From contig MKWL01000020.1 of NCBI GenBank assembly GCA_001899305.1, positions 62,001-126,000 of the forward strand: DNA of 64,000 nucleotides. Direction: 5' to 3'. The notes below the pieces were generated by a model. That model saw only the letters and a list, made by a program, of their open reading frames with translations, made no database searches and was not told where the DNA came from. The translations under genes were made by a program, and so were the position numbers. The DNA is from Thiobacillus sp. 0-1251. GTDB taxonomy: Bacteria; Pseudomonadota; Gammaproteobacteria; Burkholderiales; Thiobacillaceae. Shown here one piece after another: positions 28,072-38,970 of this stretch (position 1 is the first letter of the stretch; each line of letters begins with the position of its first letter).

Positions 28072-29567
28072 GGCCGGGCCTCGCGGAAAAGCAGGTTGAG
28101 GCTGAAACGCGCTGCGGGTGTACTGACCGCATCAGGGTTAAGTGTCTTGCCGGACAGCGTGCTGCTGGAGTCGGCATTCACGGGGCTGCTGCGCAGAGTC
28201 ACGTCATGTACACCCGGCATCGCCTGCAGAGTCTGCATGAATTCTTCGATACGCCGCATGGCTGCTCGGTAATTGCCGTCGAACGGACTCAATCCGGCAT
28301 CGAGGTTGACCTTGACCCCGCCGTTCACTGTCGGTGGCTCATCGGTCCAGCCCAGGCTGTCCAGCGCGACATCGGGCGTGGCCAGCAGGCTTTGTCCAAC
28401 CGCTGCGAAGAGTGCGAACGCATCGGTCTGCGCCTGGCCGAGCTGGCGTGCCAGATTGACAGTCTGGACGAGTTGCTCGGGGGCCATGACCTGGGTGGGA
28501 AAGGTACGCGCAATGGCCTGGTAGCGGGCATCGAATTGCTGATACTGCTGGGCCAACTGGCGTGCCTGGTCGTCCAGGTCCCGGGCATGCAGCCAATAGG
28601 CAGCCGTGAGACCCAGGCCCAGCACTGCGACGATGCCGGCAGCCGCATGCAGGCCGCGCCGCCAACGGAATTCGAGGTGATGCTGCAGCAATTCGGACGG
28701 CGCCAGATTGAGTTTCAGCGTTTCGCCCGCGATGGCGGCCAGGGGCGCGACTTCCGGCGTGGCGGCCAGAAAATCGTCGGGAATGCGCAAAGCGCGTGCG
28801 AGACTGGACATGTCGATCAGTCGCGTGCTGAACGCCGGGTCGGCGTTCAGCTGTGCCTGTGCGCTGTCGAGCTGGCCGCTGGGATCGAGCAGCAGCACAT
28901 GCAGCCGGGCCTCGCGCGGCAGGATGCGCTGTCCGCTGAGGTAGAGCTGCGTCTTCGCGATTTCGTCCGCTGCGTTACCGGGCAGTTGCGCGGGCGTGTC
29001 GCCGCCGATCAGGCGTGAAAAACGCAGCAGGCCGTTGTGATAGTAGGAGAGCCGCAGGCTATTGTTGAGACGGCATGCCAGCAAGGTATGCGCCGACTGT
29101 TCCCGTAGTTTTTCCAGCAGATGCTGGTAGGCCAGCGCCAGCGGCGTGATGCCCGCGAGCGGCACGTGTTCGCGGTGCAGCACGCTGAGCCAGGGGGTCA
29201 GCCACTCGGCGTCGGGCAAGGCCGCCAGCAGATAGCGGTCGTCGCGGCGTCCGGTCGTTTCGCGTGCCTGCCGCCATGCGCCGGTAAAGCGCGTGTTGCG
29301 GAATACCTGCTTGAGCTTGCGCGCCAGCAGTTCGTCGCGTGCGCGTCCCTGCACATGCGGCAGAACCTCGCTGCGGTAATCCTCGTCGACCGTGTCGGCC
29401 ACCAGCAGTACAGGCAGGTGCGCATGCCTGATCACGATTTTTCGGAATGCGGCCAAGCCTTCCGCATCGGCGGAAAACTCGCCCAGCCAGTGCATATGTC
29501 CCGGGCGCCAGTCGAGGACGCCGATCTGGCGGGGCGTGGCAAAGAGAAGCAGGCGATGGTCGAACAT
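28068..29567 (-). CDS. MshI-like protein (PilM-like and PilN-like parts)
   Basis: The 499-residue product has a cytoplasmic N-terminal half of the PilM/GspL actin-like type (about 1-300, with L-L-V-A-D-T-V-D-E-D-Y and C-R-L-N-N-S-L). One membrane helix follows at about 320-338, then a coiled coil (about 338-380) and a periplasmic ferredoxin-like domain. This joins the PilM and PilN jobs in one chain, as in MshI/GspL. The ATG at 29567 overlaps the mshG-like stop (TGATG); an upstream GTG is less likely. Confidence 0.72.
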   Translation of the reverse strand: MFDHRLLLFATPRQIGVLDWRPGHMHWLGEFSADAEGLAAFRKIVIRHAHLPVLLVADTVDEDYRSEVLPHVQGRARDELLARKLKQVFRNTRFTGAWRQARETTGRRDDRYLLAALPDAEWLTPWLSVLHREHVPLAGITPLALAYQHLLEKLREQSAHTLLACRLNNSLRLSYYHNGLLRFSRLIGGDTPAQLPGNAADEIAKTQLYLSGQRILPREARLHVLLLDPSGQLDSAQAQLNADPAFSTRLIDMSSLARALRIPDDFLAATPEVAPLAAIAGETLKLNLAPSELLQHHLEFRWRRGLHAAAGIVAVLGLGLTAAYWLHARDLDDQARQLAQQYQQFDARYQAIARTFPTQVMAPEQLVQTVNLARQLGQAQTDAFALFAAVGQSLLATPDVALDSLGWTDEPPTVNGGVKVNLDAGLSPFDGNYRAAMRRIEEFMQTLQAMPGVHDVTLRSSPVNADSSSTLSGKTLNPDAVSTPAARFSLNLLFREARP

Positions 29568-30772
29568 CACAGCGGCAGATTCCCGATCAGGTCGTAGATC
29601 GGCAGCAGCACCGACACCAGGATGCCGCCAAGCAGCAGGCCCAGAATGGCCGTGAGCAGCGGCTCCAGCACCCGGAGGCCGTTTTCGATCGAGTCGAGTA
29701 CTTCACGGTTGTAGAAAAACGTCACGTTGTCCAGGGCCTCGTCGAGCGCGCCGGTGCTTTCGCCCACACGTAGCATGCGGATCACCAGCGGCGGAAACAA
29801 CGCCAGCGACTGGAAGCTTTCCGACAACCCGCGCCCGTCGGCAATCTGCTGGGCGGCGCGGCGTATGCCGTCGGCAATCACGCGGTTGCCGGCGATCATC
29901 TCGCCGGCGCGTAGGGCGTCGAGCACAGTGACGCCCGAGCGGTACATCATCGCCAGCGTGTTGGTGAAGCGCGACAGCACGATCTTCTGCACGATCGGTC
30001 CGATGATCGGCAATCGCAACTGGGTGCGGTCCCACCATTCGCGTCCGGCTTCGCTCTTGCGCACCCATAAGGGCAGCCCGATGCCCACTGTCAATGCGAG
30101 CGCCAGCCCAATCAGCCAGTACGAGCGCAGTGCATTCGACACCGCCATCAGGATCAGCGTCGGCAAGGGCAGCGCCACGCCCATGGTCTTGACCAGGCCC
30201 AGTACCTGCGGCACCAGATAGATCAACAGAAACAGGATGGCGGCGCCGACGACGACCAGCACCATCGCGGGATAGATCATGAGGCGCTTGGCCTTGGCCG
30301 CCACTTCTTCCTGCCACTTGAGGGACTCGGCCAGCCGTTCGAATACCGTGTCCAGCAGACCCGTCTGTTCGCCCGCCTTGACGCTGTGCACGAACACGGC
30401 GCCGAATACCGCCGGATGCGCCGCCAGCGCCTGCGAAAGGACCTTGCCGCCTTCCAGGTCTTCCAGCAGCGCGGTCAGGACATCGCGAAATCCGCGTTTC
30501 TCCATGGTGTCGCGCAGATCGCGCAAGCCTTCGAGCAAAGGGATGCCCGCGCGCGTGATGTAACGCATATGGATGCAGAACGTCACCAGATCGCGCCGGG
30601 TCACCCGCTCGCGGCCGGTAGGGGCGTACTGGCGCGACAACTCGACCAGGGTGACGAGGTCGAGCCCCATGCGCTTCAGGCGCAGCTCGAGATCGACGTC
30701 GTTGACGGCCGACAGCGTGCCCCGGACGCTACGGCCGGTCTGATCGATGGCGCGGTAGTCGAAGAAAGGCAT
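29567..30772 (-). CDS. mshG: Type II secretion F / PilC family platform protein (MshG-like)
   Basis: The 401-residue inner-membrane platform protein has two T2SSF domains (about 70-195 and 270-395), each with G-x-P-L-L-x-G-L-type and G-x-L-S-x-A/S motifs. Three long membrane helices are visible (about 170-195, 215-240, 375-395). It transmits force from the MshE ATPase to the pilus. The ATG at 30772 (M-P-F-F-D-Y-R-A) is the family-like start. The 583-bp gap upstream separates it from mshE and holds a repeat element. Confidence 0.88.
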   Translation of the reverse strand: MPFFDYRAIDQTGRSVRGTLSAVNDVDLELRLKRMGLDLVTLVELSRQYAPTGRERVTRRDLVTFCIHMRYITRAGIPLLEGLRDLRDTMEKRGFRDVLTALLEDLEGGKVLSQALAAHPAVFGAVFVHSVKAGEQTGLLDTVFERLAESLKWQEEVAAKAKRLMIYPAMVLVVVGAAILFLLIYLVPQVLGLVKTMGVALPLPTLILMAVSNALRSYWLIGLALALTVGIGLPLWVRKSEAGREWWDRTQLRLPIIGPIVQKIVLSRFTNTLAMMYRSGVTVLDALRAGEMIAGNRVIADGIRRAAQQIADGRGLSESFQSLALFPPLVIRMLRVGESTGALDEALDNVTFFYNREVLDSIENGLRVLEPLLTAILGLLLGGILVSVLLPIYDLIGNLPL

Positions 30773-30828
30773 GGTTAGACGGGCCTCGCGATGGCTTCGC
30801 GTTTCGCCTGTGGGATATGAACGTTCTG

Positions 30829-31301
30829 TTTCGCCTTTGGGCGAGTTACTTTCTTTGCTTCGCCAAAGAAAGTAACCAAAGAAAGGCGACCCCGCATCGC
30901 TGCCCTGCGGGTCCCCGATTTGGCGCGTGCGGCCGGGCGCTCCACCAACTCGCCCTGGCAAGGCACACAAAACGTGCCTTGCTGCGGAGCTCGGACACGG
31001 TTCCGCTCTCTTCCCGTCCGCACGCGCCAAATCGGCAGCGCTGAAGGGGATAAAACCCCAGGTGCGTGCGCAGGTGCCCCTTCTGTGTCGCCGAGAAGCG
31101 CAGCCGCCCGAGGGAACAAGGGGCTGGGTGTCTGAGCTCCGCAGTGAGCCGCGTTTTGTGCAGCTCGCCAGGGCGAGTTCCAGCCCCGCCTCGGGTGGCG
31201 AGCATCGCAGGGGAGCCGAAGGCCGACACAGTAGGGGTGGCTTTTTCTTGGGTTACTTTCTTTTGACCACGCAAAAGAAAGTGACTCGCCCAAAGGCGAA
31301 A
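30829..31301. mobile_element. 473-bp element with 28-bp terminal inverted repeats (MITE-like)
   Basis: The 28 bases at 30829-30856 and those at 31274-31301 are inverted copies with one mismatch (TTTCGCCTTTGGGCGAGT is shared by one end and the complement of the other). Each end folds on itself: GTTACTTTCTTTG pairs with CAAAGAAAGTAAC at the left, and a similar ACTTTCTTTTG/CAAAAGAAAGT hairpin lies at the right. The interior is GC-rich with no gene I can support; short open frames on both strands look like chance. The element fills most of the 583-bp gap (30773-31355) between the mshE- and mshG-like genes. No transposase and no clear target duplication were seen. Confidence 0.6.
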
Positions 31302-31355
31302 AGCGAAGCCGCCGCAAGGTCACCAATGTGAGCGAAGAAGAACCCAGGGCCATTC

Positions 31356-33053
31356 TCACACCCGCCCTGTCAAATCCACCACTCGCGAGACTTCCGACAA
31401 CGAAGTCACGCCATCCAGCACGCGCTTGATGCCATCCTCGGCCAGCGGGTGGTAACCGTGTTCGAATGCGGCGCGGCGGATTTCGTGCAGCGGTGCGTGG
31501 TTGGCGACCAGTTCATCCAGCGTGGGGTCCATCCGCAACAGCTCGATCAGTGCAAGCCGGCCTTTGTAGCCTTTATGGCTGCAGGCCGGGCAGCCCACGG
31601 CGCGGTAGATCTGCGGCGGTTCGAGCGGGTCGGCGCCGAGGATGCGCGCCTCGTCCTCGTCCGGCGTGTAAGCTTCCCGGCAGTGCGGACACAGTTTGCG
31701 TACCAGACGCTGCGCAATGACGCCGATGATGTTGCCGGACAGGATGCCGGGCTGGATGCCGATGTCCATCAGGCGAGGAAACACGCCGAGCGCGGAGTTG
31801 GTGTGCAGGGTGGTGAACACCTGGTGGCCGGTCATGGCGGCGCGGAAGGCCATCTCGGCGGTGTCCTTGTCGCGGATTTCGCCGACCAGGATGATGTCGG
31901 GATCTTGCCGCATGATCGAACGGATGCCATTGGCAAAGTCGAGCTTCAGCGTCTCGTTGACCGAACTCTGGCGCATCAGCGTGACGGGGTATTCCACCGG
32001 GTCCTCTAGCGTCATGATGTTGACGGTCTCGTTGTTGAGATGCGACAACATCGAGTACAGCGTGGTGGTTTTGCCCGAGCCGGTGGGTCCGGTGACGACG
32101 AGGATTCCCTCTGGCCGCGCCATCATCAGTTGCAGTTCGCGCAGCGCGTCGGGTGTGAAGCCCATGTAATCCAGCGGCATGATGGATTTTTCACGGTCGA
32201 GGATGCGCAGCACCACGTTTTCGCCGTGGATGCCGGGCTGCGAAGAGACGCGGAAATCGATCGGGCGGCCGTTCAGCGTGAGCGACATGCGGCCGTCCTG
32301 CGGCGCGCGCGTCTCCGCGATATTCATGCCGGACAGCACCTTCAGACGCACCAGGATGCCCGGCCAATAGGTCTTGTGCAGACTGCGGATCTGTTCCAGC
32401 ACGCCATCGATGCGATAACGGATGCGCAGGAAGGCATGCTCGGGCTCGAAGTGGATGTCGCTCGATTCGCGCTTCACCGCGTCGGTCAGCAGGGCGCCGA
32501 CCAGCCGTACCACAGGCTGGGTGTATTCCTCGGTATCGGGGTTGAGGCTGGCGTAATCGACTTCGCCGGTTTCGATTTCGCGCAGAATGCCGTCGAGCGA
32601 GAGGTCGAAACCATAGAACTTGTCGATGCATTCGAGCAGTTGCGCTTCCGCCGCCAGCAGGGTGTCGATTTCGATCTGCCCGCCGAGCGAGGCTTTCAAC
32701 TGGTCGAGCGCGACGACGTTGAACATGTCGGTGGTCGCCAGCGTCAGCACGTTGCGCGCGGCATCGTGGGCGATCGGCAACAGGTGATGACGGCGCGCAA
32801 ATTCCTCGGGCACCAGTTGCAGCGCTTCGGGGTCGGCCACGACCTGGGTGAGGTCGATGCCCTGGCTGCCGAGTGCATTGGCGAGCTGGTCGCGCAGCAC
32901 GGCTTCGGTGATGAATCCGAGTGCGACGAGCTGGCGGCCGATCGGCAGGCCCGTGGCTTTCTGCTCCTTCAGGCCGATGCGCAACTGGTCGAGGGTGATC
33001 AGCCCCTGGGTGACCAAGGTTTCGCCCATGCGGAGTTTCTTGCGGCGCTCCAT
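31356..33053 (-). CDS. mshE: GspE/PilB family assembly ATPase (MshE-like)
   Basis: This is the motor ATPase of pilus extension. The 565-residue product has an N-terminal MshEN domain (about 5-150), with the R-x-G-E-x-L-V-x-x-G-L repeats known to bind cyclic di-GMP in this family. The ATPase domain has Walker A GPTGSGKT near residue 320, Asp/His boxes and Walker B I-I-L-V-G-E-I-R-D. A Cys4 zinc site uses C-P-H-C and C-P-A-C (about 455 and 485). It is separated from mshG by the repeat element at 30829-31301. Confidence 0.93.
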   Translation of the reverse strand: MERRKKLRMGETLVTQGLITLDQLRIGLKEQKATGLPIGRQLVALGFITEAVLRDQLANALGSQGIDLTQVVADPEALQLVPEEFARRHHLLPIAHDAARNVLTLATTDMFNVVALDQLKASLGGQIEIDTLLAAEAQLLECIDKFYGFDLSLDGILREIETGEVDYASLNPDTEEYTQPVVRLVGALLTDAVKRESSDIHFEPEHAFLRIRYRIDGVLEQIRSLHKTYWPGILVRLKVLSGMNIAETRAPQDGRMSLTLNGRPIDFRVSSQPGIHGENVVLRILDREKSIMPLDYMGFTPDALRELQLMMARPEGILVVTGPTGSGKTTTLYSMLSHLNNETVNIMTLEDPVEYPVTLMRQSSVNETLKLDFANGIRSIMRQDPDIILVGEIRDKDTAEMAFRAAMTGHQVFTTLHTNSALGVFPRLMDIGIQPGILSGNIIGVIAQRLVRKLCPHCREAYTPDEDEARILGADPLEPPQIYRAVGCPACSHKGYKGRLALIELLRMDPTLDELVANHAPLHEIRRAAFEHGYHPLAEDGIKRVLDGVTSLSEVSRVVDLTGRV

Positions 33054-33060
33054 GGCGGTC

Positions 33061-34191
33061 TTACCGGATCGATTTCAACTGCTGCACGCGCGCTTTGGCC
33101 TGGGCGCGGTCGTAGCGGTGCACGCCGCTGTCTGCGAGGGCTTTCTCGTAATACGTCAGCGCGCTTGGGTACTGCTGCAACTGGTCGAGGCTGACGGCCA
33201 GATTGAAGGCGTAATCGGCGTTGTCGGGCGCACCCCGATAGGCCTCGAAGTAGGCGGACTGGGCGTCGTTCCAGCGCCCCTGCCCGGCGTAGAGATTGCC
33301 GAGCGTCTGGTAGAGCTGCGGGCTGGGCGCGCGTTCGATCAGTATTTTCAGCTGGCTTTCGGTGACCTGGCCGTCGGTATTGCCCAGCAAGTCGAGCAAG
33401 GCACCCTGGGCGGCTGCATTGCGGGGATCGATCTCGAGCACTTCGCGATACAGGCGCCGGGCATCCGCATCGCGGTTTTGCGCACTGGCGATGGCTGCGA
33501 GTCCCAGCAGCGCATCCGCCGTGCGTCGGTGTGTGGCTGCCTGGGTATACAGCCGTTGCGCTTCGGTCAGTGCCCCGCGCTGGTAGGCGGCGTAGGCCTG
33601 GGAGAGCAGGGTCGTCTGGGCGTCGGGCTGGAACTGGGGCACGGCAGGCGCAGGGGTGGCGGCCACCGTCGGCTGCGCACGCGGAACAGGTGGCGCGCTG
33701 CGGTGCGGAAGCGTGGTGACAGGCGTCGTGGTAGGTTCGGCAAGCGCGGGACGCGCGGCGGCAATGGGCTCGGGACGGCGTTCGGGTGTGGTTGTCGATA
33801 CGGTCGGCATCGGCTGCACCAGGGGAACCGGCGCAGCGGGTGCGACAGCGCGTGCCATGGCCGGCGGCGGCGTGGTGGCCGGCGGTTGCAGGGCGAAGTA
33901 GAGGTATATCCCGTAGCCGAGCGCGACGAGGACAGCCAGCAGGGCGGTGAGCGGCACCAGGGAAAGCTGCGGCCAGCGCAGCCTGGGGGACGAAGTGCCG
34001 GGCACAGGTTCGCTGTTGCCGAACAGCAGACCGGGCGGTTCGACCCATTCGCGCGCTTTCGCGGTGCCAGGGAGGGCCGGTTCCAGTTCGAGGTCGCCTT
34101 CGATCCGGCTGTCCGAATCAAACTTGTCCGTGCCGGACCGTCCGGGGTTTGCGGCCTCGGCCTGTTTCAGTGCTTTGAGCAGCAGGCTCAA
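33061..34191 (-). CDS. MshN-like TPR protein
   Basis: The 376-residue product opens with M-S-L-L-L-K-A-L-K-Q-A-E, a signature of MshN and ExeB-type proteins. A membrane helix (about 78-98), a long Pro/Ala/Thr-rich linker (about 100-195) and TPR repeats (about 195-376) follow. Such proteins support secretin or pilus assembly. The start codon is TTG (34191), overlapping the mshL stop (TTGA); the conserved N-terminus fixes it. mshE follows after 7 bases. Confidence 0.78.
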   Translation of the reverse strand: MSLLLKALKQAEAANPGRSGTDKFDSDSRIEGDLELEPALPGTAKAREWVEPPGLLFGNSEPVPGTSSPRLRWPQLSLVPLTALLAVLVALGYGIYLYFALQPPATTPPPAMARAVAPAAPVPLVQPMPTVSTTTPERRPEPIAAARPALAEPTTTPVTTLPHRSAPPVPRAQPTVAATPAPAVPQFQPDAQTTLLSQAYAAYQRGALTEAQRLYTQAATHRRTADALLGLAAIASAQNRDADARRLYREVLEIDPRNAAAQGALLDLLGNTDGQVTESQLKILIERAPSPQLYQTLGNLYAGQGRWNDAQSAYFEAYRGAPDNADYAFNLAVSLDQLQQYPSALTYYEKALADSGVHRYDRAQAKARVQQLKSIR

Positions 34192-35966
34192 GGCTGGCTC
34201 CGGGCACTGTCGGGCAGCAGCCGCTGGAACGGCTGAAGCGCGTCGTTGTTCAGCGTGGGGTTGGATACCACGGTGGGCCGCAGGAAAATCACCAGTTCGG
34301 TCTGGCTGTTGAGGCGTTCATGCTGGCCGAACAAGGCGCCGATACCTTCGGGGCGCGACAGGCCGGGCACGCCATCGCGCGCATTGTTGCTGTCGTCCTG
34401 GATCAGGCCGCCGAGGACCACGGTCTGGCCGCTGCGTACCTGCAGCAGCGATTCCATTTCGCGCACCTGGATGACGGGAATGGAATTCTTGACGCCCGCT
34501 TTTTCAAGGTCGGGATTGGGGTCGTCCACCGATCCCACCTTGCGCGAGATGGTGGGACGCACGGTCAGCGATACCATGCCATTCTCGTTGATCTGCGGCA
34601 GCACCGACATCACCACGCCGATGGGCACGGTGTGTGCGGTGGTCGTGAACGTGGCGGGCTGGAGCACCGAACCCGTGGAGGATAACGCCCCCTGCTGCGA
34701 CTGCACGGAAAAATAGACCAGATTGTCGACGACCTTGAGCAGGGCCGTCTGGTTATTCAGCGCCATGAGTTTGGGACTGGACAGCACCTTGGTCTTGCCG
34801 AACGATTCCAGCAGGTCGATGGCCGCGGTGAAACCGTTATTGCCGCTGTTGGTGTAGGTGGCCTGGATGAAAGGCGAGAGCGTCCCCGCCAGCGCATTGG
34901 TGCCAGCGCCTACGGTATTGATCGTCCAGCCGGTGGCGCCCTGCAGGGCCTTCGACCAGTCGATGCCCGCGCGGTACTGATCCTTGAGCGTGACTTCGAC
35001 GATGGTTGCCTCGATCAGTACCTGACGTTGCGCGGACTGCATGACGCGATCCAGGTACTGCTGCACCAGTTCCTGCTGTCTGGAGGTGCCGAGTACCGTC
35101 ACGGTACCCGCGACCGGGTTGACCGCCACATCGTATTTGCCGTCGCCTGCCGGCTGGTTGGCGAACGCGGCAGTGAACAGGTTGGCGGCGCCCGCGCCGG
35201 CCTTGCTGGCCGCTTCGGCCTGGGAGACCCGTTCGGCGCGCTCGGCCTTTTCGGCCTCCAGCCGCGCCGCGCGTTCCTCGTTGCTCTGGGTGACGGCCCG
35301 CGTGCCGGCGAGCATGGTACGGATATTGTCGGCCAACACCGTCCACAGGTCGTTGTTCGACTGGCTGGCGACGGTGGTGGTGGAGGAGTTGCCGGCGCTG
35401 GTCGAGGCGGATGTGTTGCCGGTTCCCGTGCCGATGCCGCCGCCGGTGCTGGCGATCTGCGCCGCTACGCCGACGCTGGAGGTCGTGTTGCGGGCGACGT
35501 TGACGTAATTGACCGTATAGGTCTTGACGTAGGGTGTGTCAGGCATGATCGACACCGTCCGCCCGTTCATCTCGTAGCGTAGGTCGGCTTGCCGTGCGAT
35601 GCGGTCGAGAATGGCGGGCAGCGGCTCCTGCACGGCATTGAGCGAGACGTTCCCCGAGATGCCCGGGTACAGGTCGATGTTGTACTGGGTGTCGCGTGCG
35701 ATGGAAAACAGCAGATCCTTCACCGGCACATCGTTGACCACGACGGTATAGGTCGGAACCGGCGCAGTCAGCTTGGGCGGGGACAAGGCGGGGATGGCCT
35801 TGACGGGCGCGGGCGGCGGGCTGACGGGAACGGCTGTCGGGCTGGGACGGGTGATATGGTCGGGCGAGGTGTCGAATGCCCGCGGGGGGACGCAACCCGC
35901 CAGCACGAGGCTGGACAGCGCCAGGCCCGTCAATACGGAGCGTTTCAACACAGCATTCATCATCAT
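34188..35966 (-). CDS. mshL: Secretin, MshL/PilQ type
   Basis: The outer-membrane pore of the pilus system. The 592-residue lipoprotein has a lipobox S-L-V-L-A-G-C near residue 25, a Pro-rich stretch, a short secretin N domain (Y-T-V-V-V-N-D-V-P-V-K-D-L-L) and an Ala/Ser/Thr-rich segment (about 160-260). The secretin domain follows (about 290-575), with V-L-I-E-A-T-I-V-E-V, V-P-I-G-V-V-M-S-V-L-P and T-E-L-V-I-F-L-R-P-T. Three ATG codons in a row open it, and its start overlaps the mshM stop. Confidence 0.92.
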   Translation of the reverse strand: MMMNAVLKRSVLTGLALSSLVLAGCVPPRAFDTSPDHITRPSPTAVPVSPPPAPVKAIPALSPPKLTAPVPTYTVVVNDVPVKDLLFSIARDTQYNIDLYPGISGNVSLNAVQEPLPAILDRIARQADLRYEMNGRTVSIMPDTPYVKTYTVNYVNVARNTTSSVGVAAQIASTGGGIGTGTGNTSASTSAGNSSTTTVASQSNNDLWTVLADNIRTMLAGTRAVTQSNEERAARLEAEKAERAERVSQAEAASKAGAGAANLFTAAFANQPAGDGKYDVAVNPVAGTVTVLGTSRQQELVQQYLDRVMQSAQRQVLIEATIVEVTLKDQYRAGIDWSKALQGATGWTINTVGAGTNALAGTLSPFIQATYTNSGNNGFTAAIDLLESFGKTKVLSSPKLMALNNQTALLKVVDNLVYFSVQSQQGALSSTGSVLQPATFTTTAHTVPIGVVMSVLPQINENGMVSLTVRPTISRKVGSVDDPNPDLEKAGVKNSIPVIQVREMESLLQVRSGQTVVLGGLIQDDSNNARDGVPGLSRPEGIGALFGQHERLNSQTELVIFLRPTVVSNPTLNNDALQPFQRLLPDSARSQP

Positions 35967-37273
35967 CCCGTTGGCAAGACTACGCTGCGCATTTTGCCGA
36001 CCGTGCGCAGAAACGGCACACCTATAGACGTGGCGGGCAAGGAGCGCATGACCGCCATGGCCGCGTCCCGGTTGGGGAATTCGCCCGCCAGGATCATCCA
36101 GGCGGGGGCGCCTTGGCTCAGGCCATGCAGCACCCGCACCGGCTGAGGCGTAACGGCGTTCAGATCCCCCAATAATACGGCTGCCTGCGCGGCTTCTTTA
36201 GCCGAGGCGATCTGGATCACGTGGGTATCCGGAGCAGCGGTGACAAGCCAGCGCTGGGTTTGCCGCGCGAGTTCAGTCACGCGGCTGACCGGAACGGGGG
36301 CGGGGGGGCGGGACGTACTCGTCGCTTGAGGCGGTACGGCAGGCAGCGAGGCCGCGGGCGGGCGCGTTTGCCAGGCGACGAACGTGAGCAGACCGAGCCC
36401 GGCGGCCAGCCCGGCGCTTAGCCACGCCCAGCGCGGCAGTCGTGGTTGGGGTGCGGTTTGGGCGGGGGAGCGGATTTCGGCGTCGCTTGCCGCGGCATCC
36501 AGATGCGTCGTGGTGAGTGTATGGGTTTGTCCGGCATAGGCCGCGAGCAGGGTTTTGTCGGCCAATACGTTGATGCGGCGTGACAATCCGCCGGAAAGGC
36601 TGGTCAGTCGCGCGATCAGGGGTGCGGAAAACAGGTCGGGCCCGCGATAGCCAGCCACCGCGAGACGCGCACGCAAATACTCGGCGACTTCGGATTCGCT
36701 AAGCGGCGACAGGTTGAGGCTCAGCGTGATGCGGTCCTTCAGCTGGCGAATGCGCGGATCGGCCAGTTGCGCGTCGAGTTCGGGCTGGCCGAACAGGATG
36801 ATCTGTAGCAGCTTGTCGGTAGCGGTTTCCAGATTGGTCAGCAGCCGCAGGAATTCCAGGTTGTCGAGCGCGATGCCCTGCGCTTCCTCGACGAACACCA
36901 CCACGCGCCGGCCTGCTTCGTGGCGGGCGAGGAGCGCGGCATTGAGCTGTGCCAGCCGGGCCTGGCGACCCTCTGCGGCGGCGTCGATACCCAGGTCGGA
37001 AAGGATGGCGGCCAGCATGTCGTCAGGCGACAGGGTGGGATTGCCGAGATAGACGCTGTCGATGGTGTCGGGCAGCTGGGCGACCAGCTTGCGGCACAGC
37101 ATGGTCTTGCCGCTGCCGACTTCACCCACGACCTTGATGATGCCTTCGCCCTGGCCGATTGCGTATTGCAAGGCGGCGAGCATTTCCCCCCGCTGGCCGC
37201 CGGCATACCAGTATTCGGTATTCGGCGTGATGCGGAAGGGTGCTTCTTTCAGACCGAAATAGTCAAAATACAC
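35963..37273 (-). CDS. mshM: MshM/ExeA-like AAA+ ATPase with SPOR domain
   Basis: ExeA-type ATPases help insert secretins through the cell wall. The 436-residue product has an N-terminal AAA domain (Y-F-G-L-K-E-A-P-F-R-I-T-P-N-T; Walker A GEVGSGKT at 50-57; V-V-F-V-E-E-A-Q as Walker B). A membrane helix (about 280-300), a Pro-rich linker and a C-terminal SPOR domain (about 350-425) for peptidoglycan binding follow. The start is GTG (37273), giving the conserved M-Y-F-D-Y-F-G-L. It is the first pilus gene after the palindromic element at 37277-37541. Confidence 0.88.
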   Translation of the reverse strand: MYFDYFGLKEAPFRITPNTEYWYAGGQRGEMLAALQYAIGQGEGIIKVVGEVGSGKTMLCRKLVAQLPDTIDSVYLGNPTLSPDDMLAAILSDLGIDAAAEGRQARLAQLNAALLARHEAGRRVVVFVEEAQGIALDNLEFLRLLTNLETATDKLLQIILFGQPELDAQLADPRIRQLKDRITLSLNLSPLSESEVAEYLRARLAVAGYRGPDLFSAPLIARLTSLSGGLSRRINVLADKTLLAAYAGQTHTLTTTHLDAAASDAEIRSPAQTAPQPRLPRWAWLSAGLAAGLGLLTFVAWQTRPPAASLPAVPPQATSTSRPPAPVPVSRVTELARQTQRWLVTAAPDTHVIQIASAKEAAQAAVLLGDLNAVTPQPVRVLHGLSQGAPAWMILAGEFPNRDAAMAVMRSLPATSIGVPFLRTVGKMRSVVLPTG

Positions 37274-37276
37274 GGG

Positions 37277-37539
37277 AGGGCGGGCTAATGCTCATTTCGC
37301 GTCTGTGTTTCCGCGAGAAAGCGATGGATGCAAGGCATGTCGCTTGGCAAGGGCCATCCCTTGCCAAGCGGCGCAACGCCGCAGACGCGCTTTCTCGCGG
37401 AAACCCGGAGGGACGAATTCAATTTGGGCGCATTCCTTTGTCGCGAGCCGCTTGCAGTGATCGCACTGTGGCGCGTCACGCTTCGCGGGCTGCACCCAAC
37501 TTGAACTCGTCGCAGGCGTGAAATGAGCATTAGCACGCC

Positions 37540-37541
<2 letters not shown>
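37277..37541. mobile_element. 265-bp nested-palindrome element (MITE-like)
   Basis: Three inverted repeats are nested. Outer arms of 29 bases (37277-37305 and 37513-37541) match at 25-26 positions, with GCTAATGCTCATTTC exact. Intermediate arms are a perfect 17 bp (GTTTCCGCGAGAAAGCG 37307-37323 with 37388-37404). An inner perfect 13-bp hairpin (CGCTTGGCAAGGG 37341-37353 with 37358-37370) has the loop CCAT. The right part (37405-37512) is less structured. No coding capacity is seen. The right end touches the stop codon of the response regulator gene and the left end lies 4 bases before the mshM GTG, so it fills the whole gap. Confidence 0.65.

Positions 37542-38970
<1,429 letters not shown>

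Noticed and set aside
30817-31331. Several short open frames on both strands of the repeat element
   Set aside because: They mirror the inverted repeats, are low-complexity Arg/Pro/Ala text, have no ribosome sites and resemble no family; treated as chance frames of GC-rich DNA.
37341-37370. Sigma-54 (-24/-12) promoter in the palindromic element (TGGCA...TTGC)
   Set aside because: The GG-to-GC spacing is 15 bases, not 10; the match comes from the hairpin symmetry.
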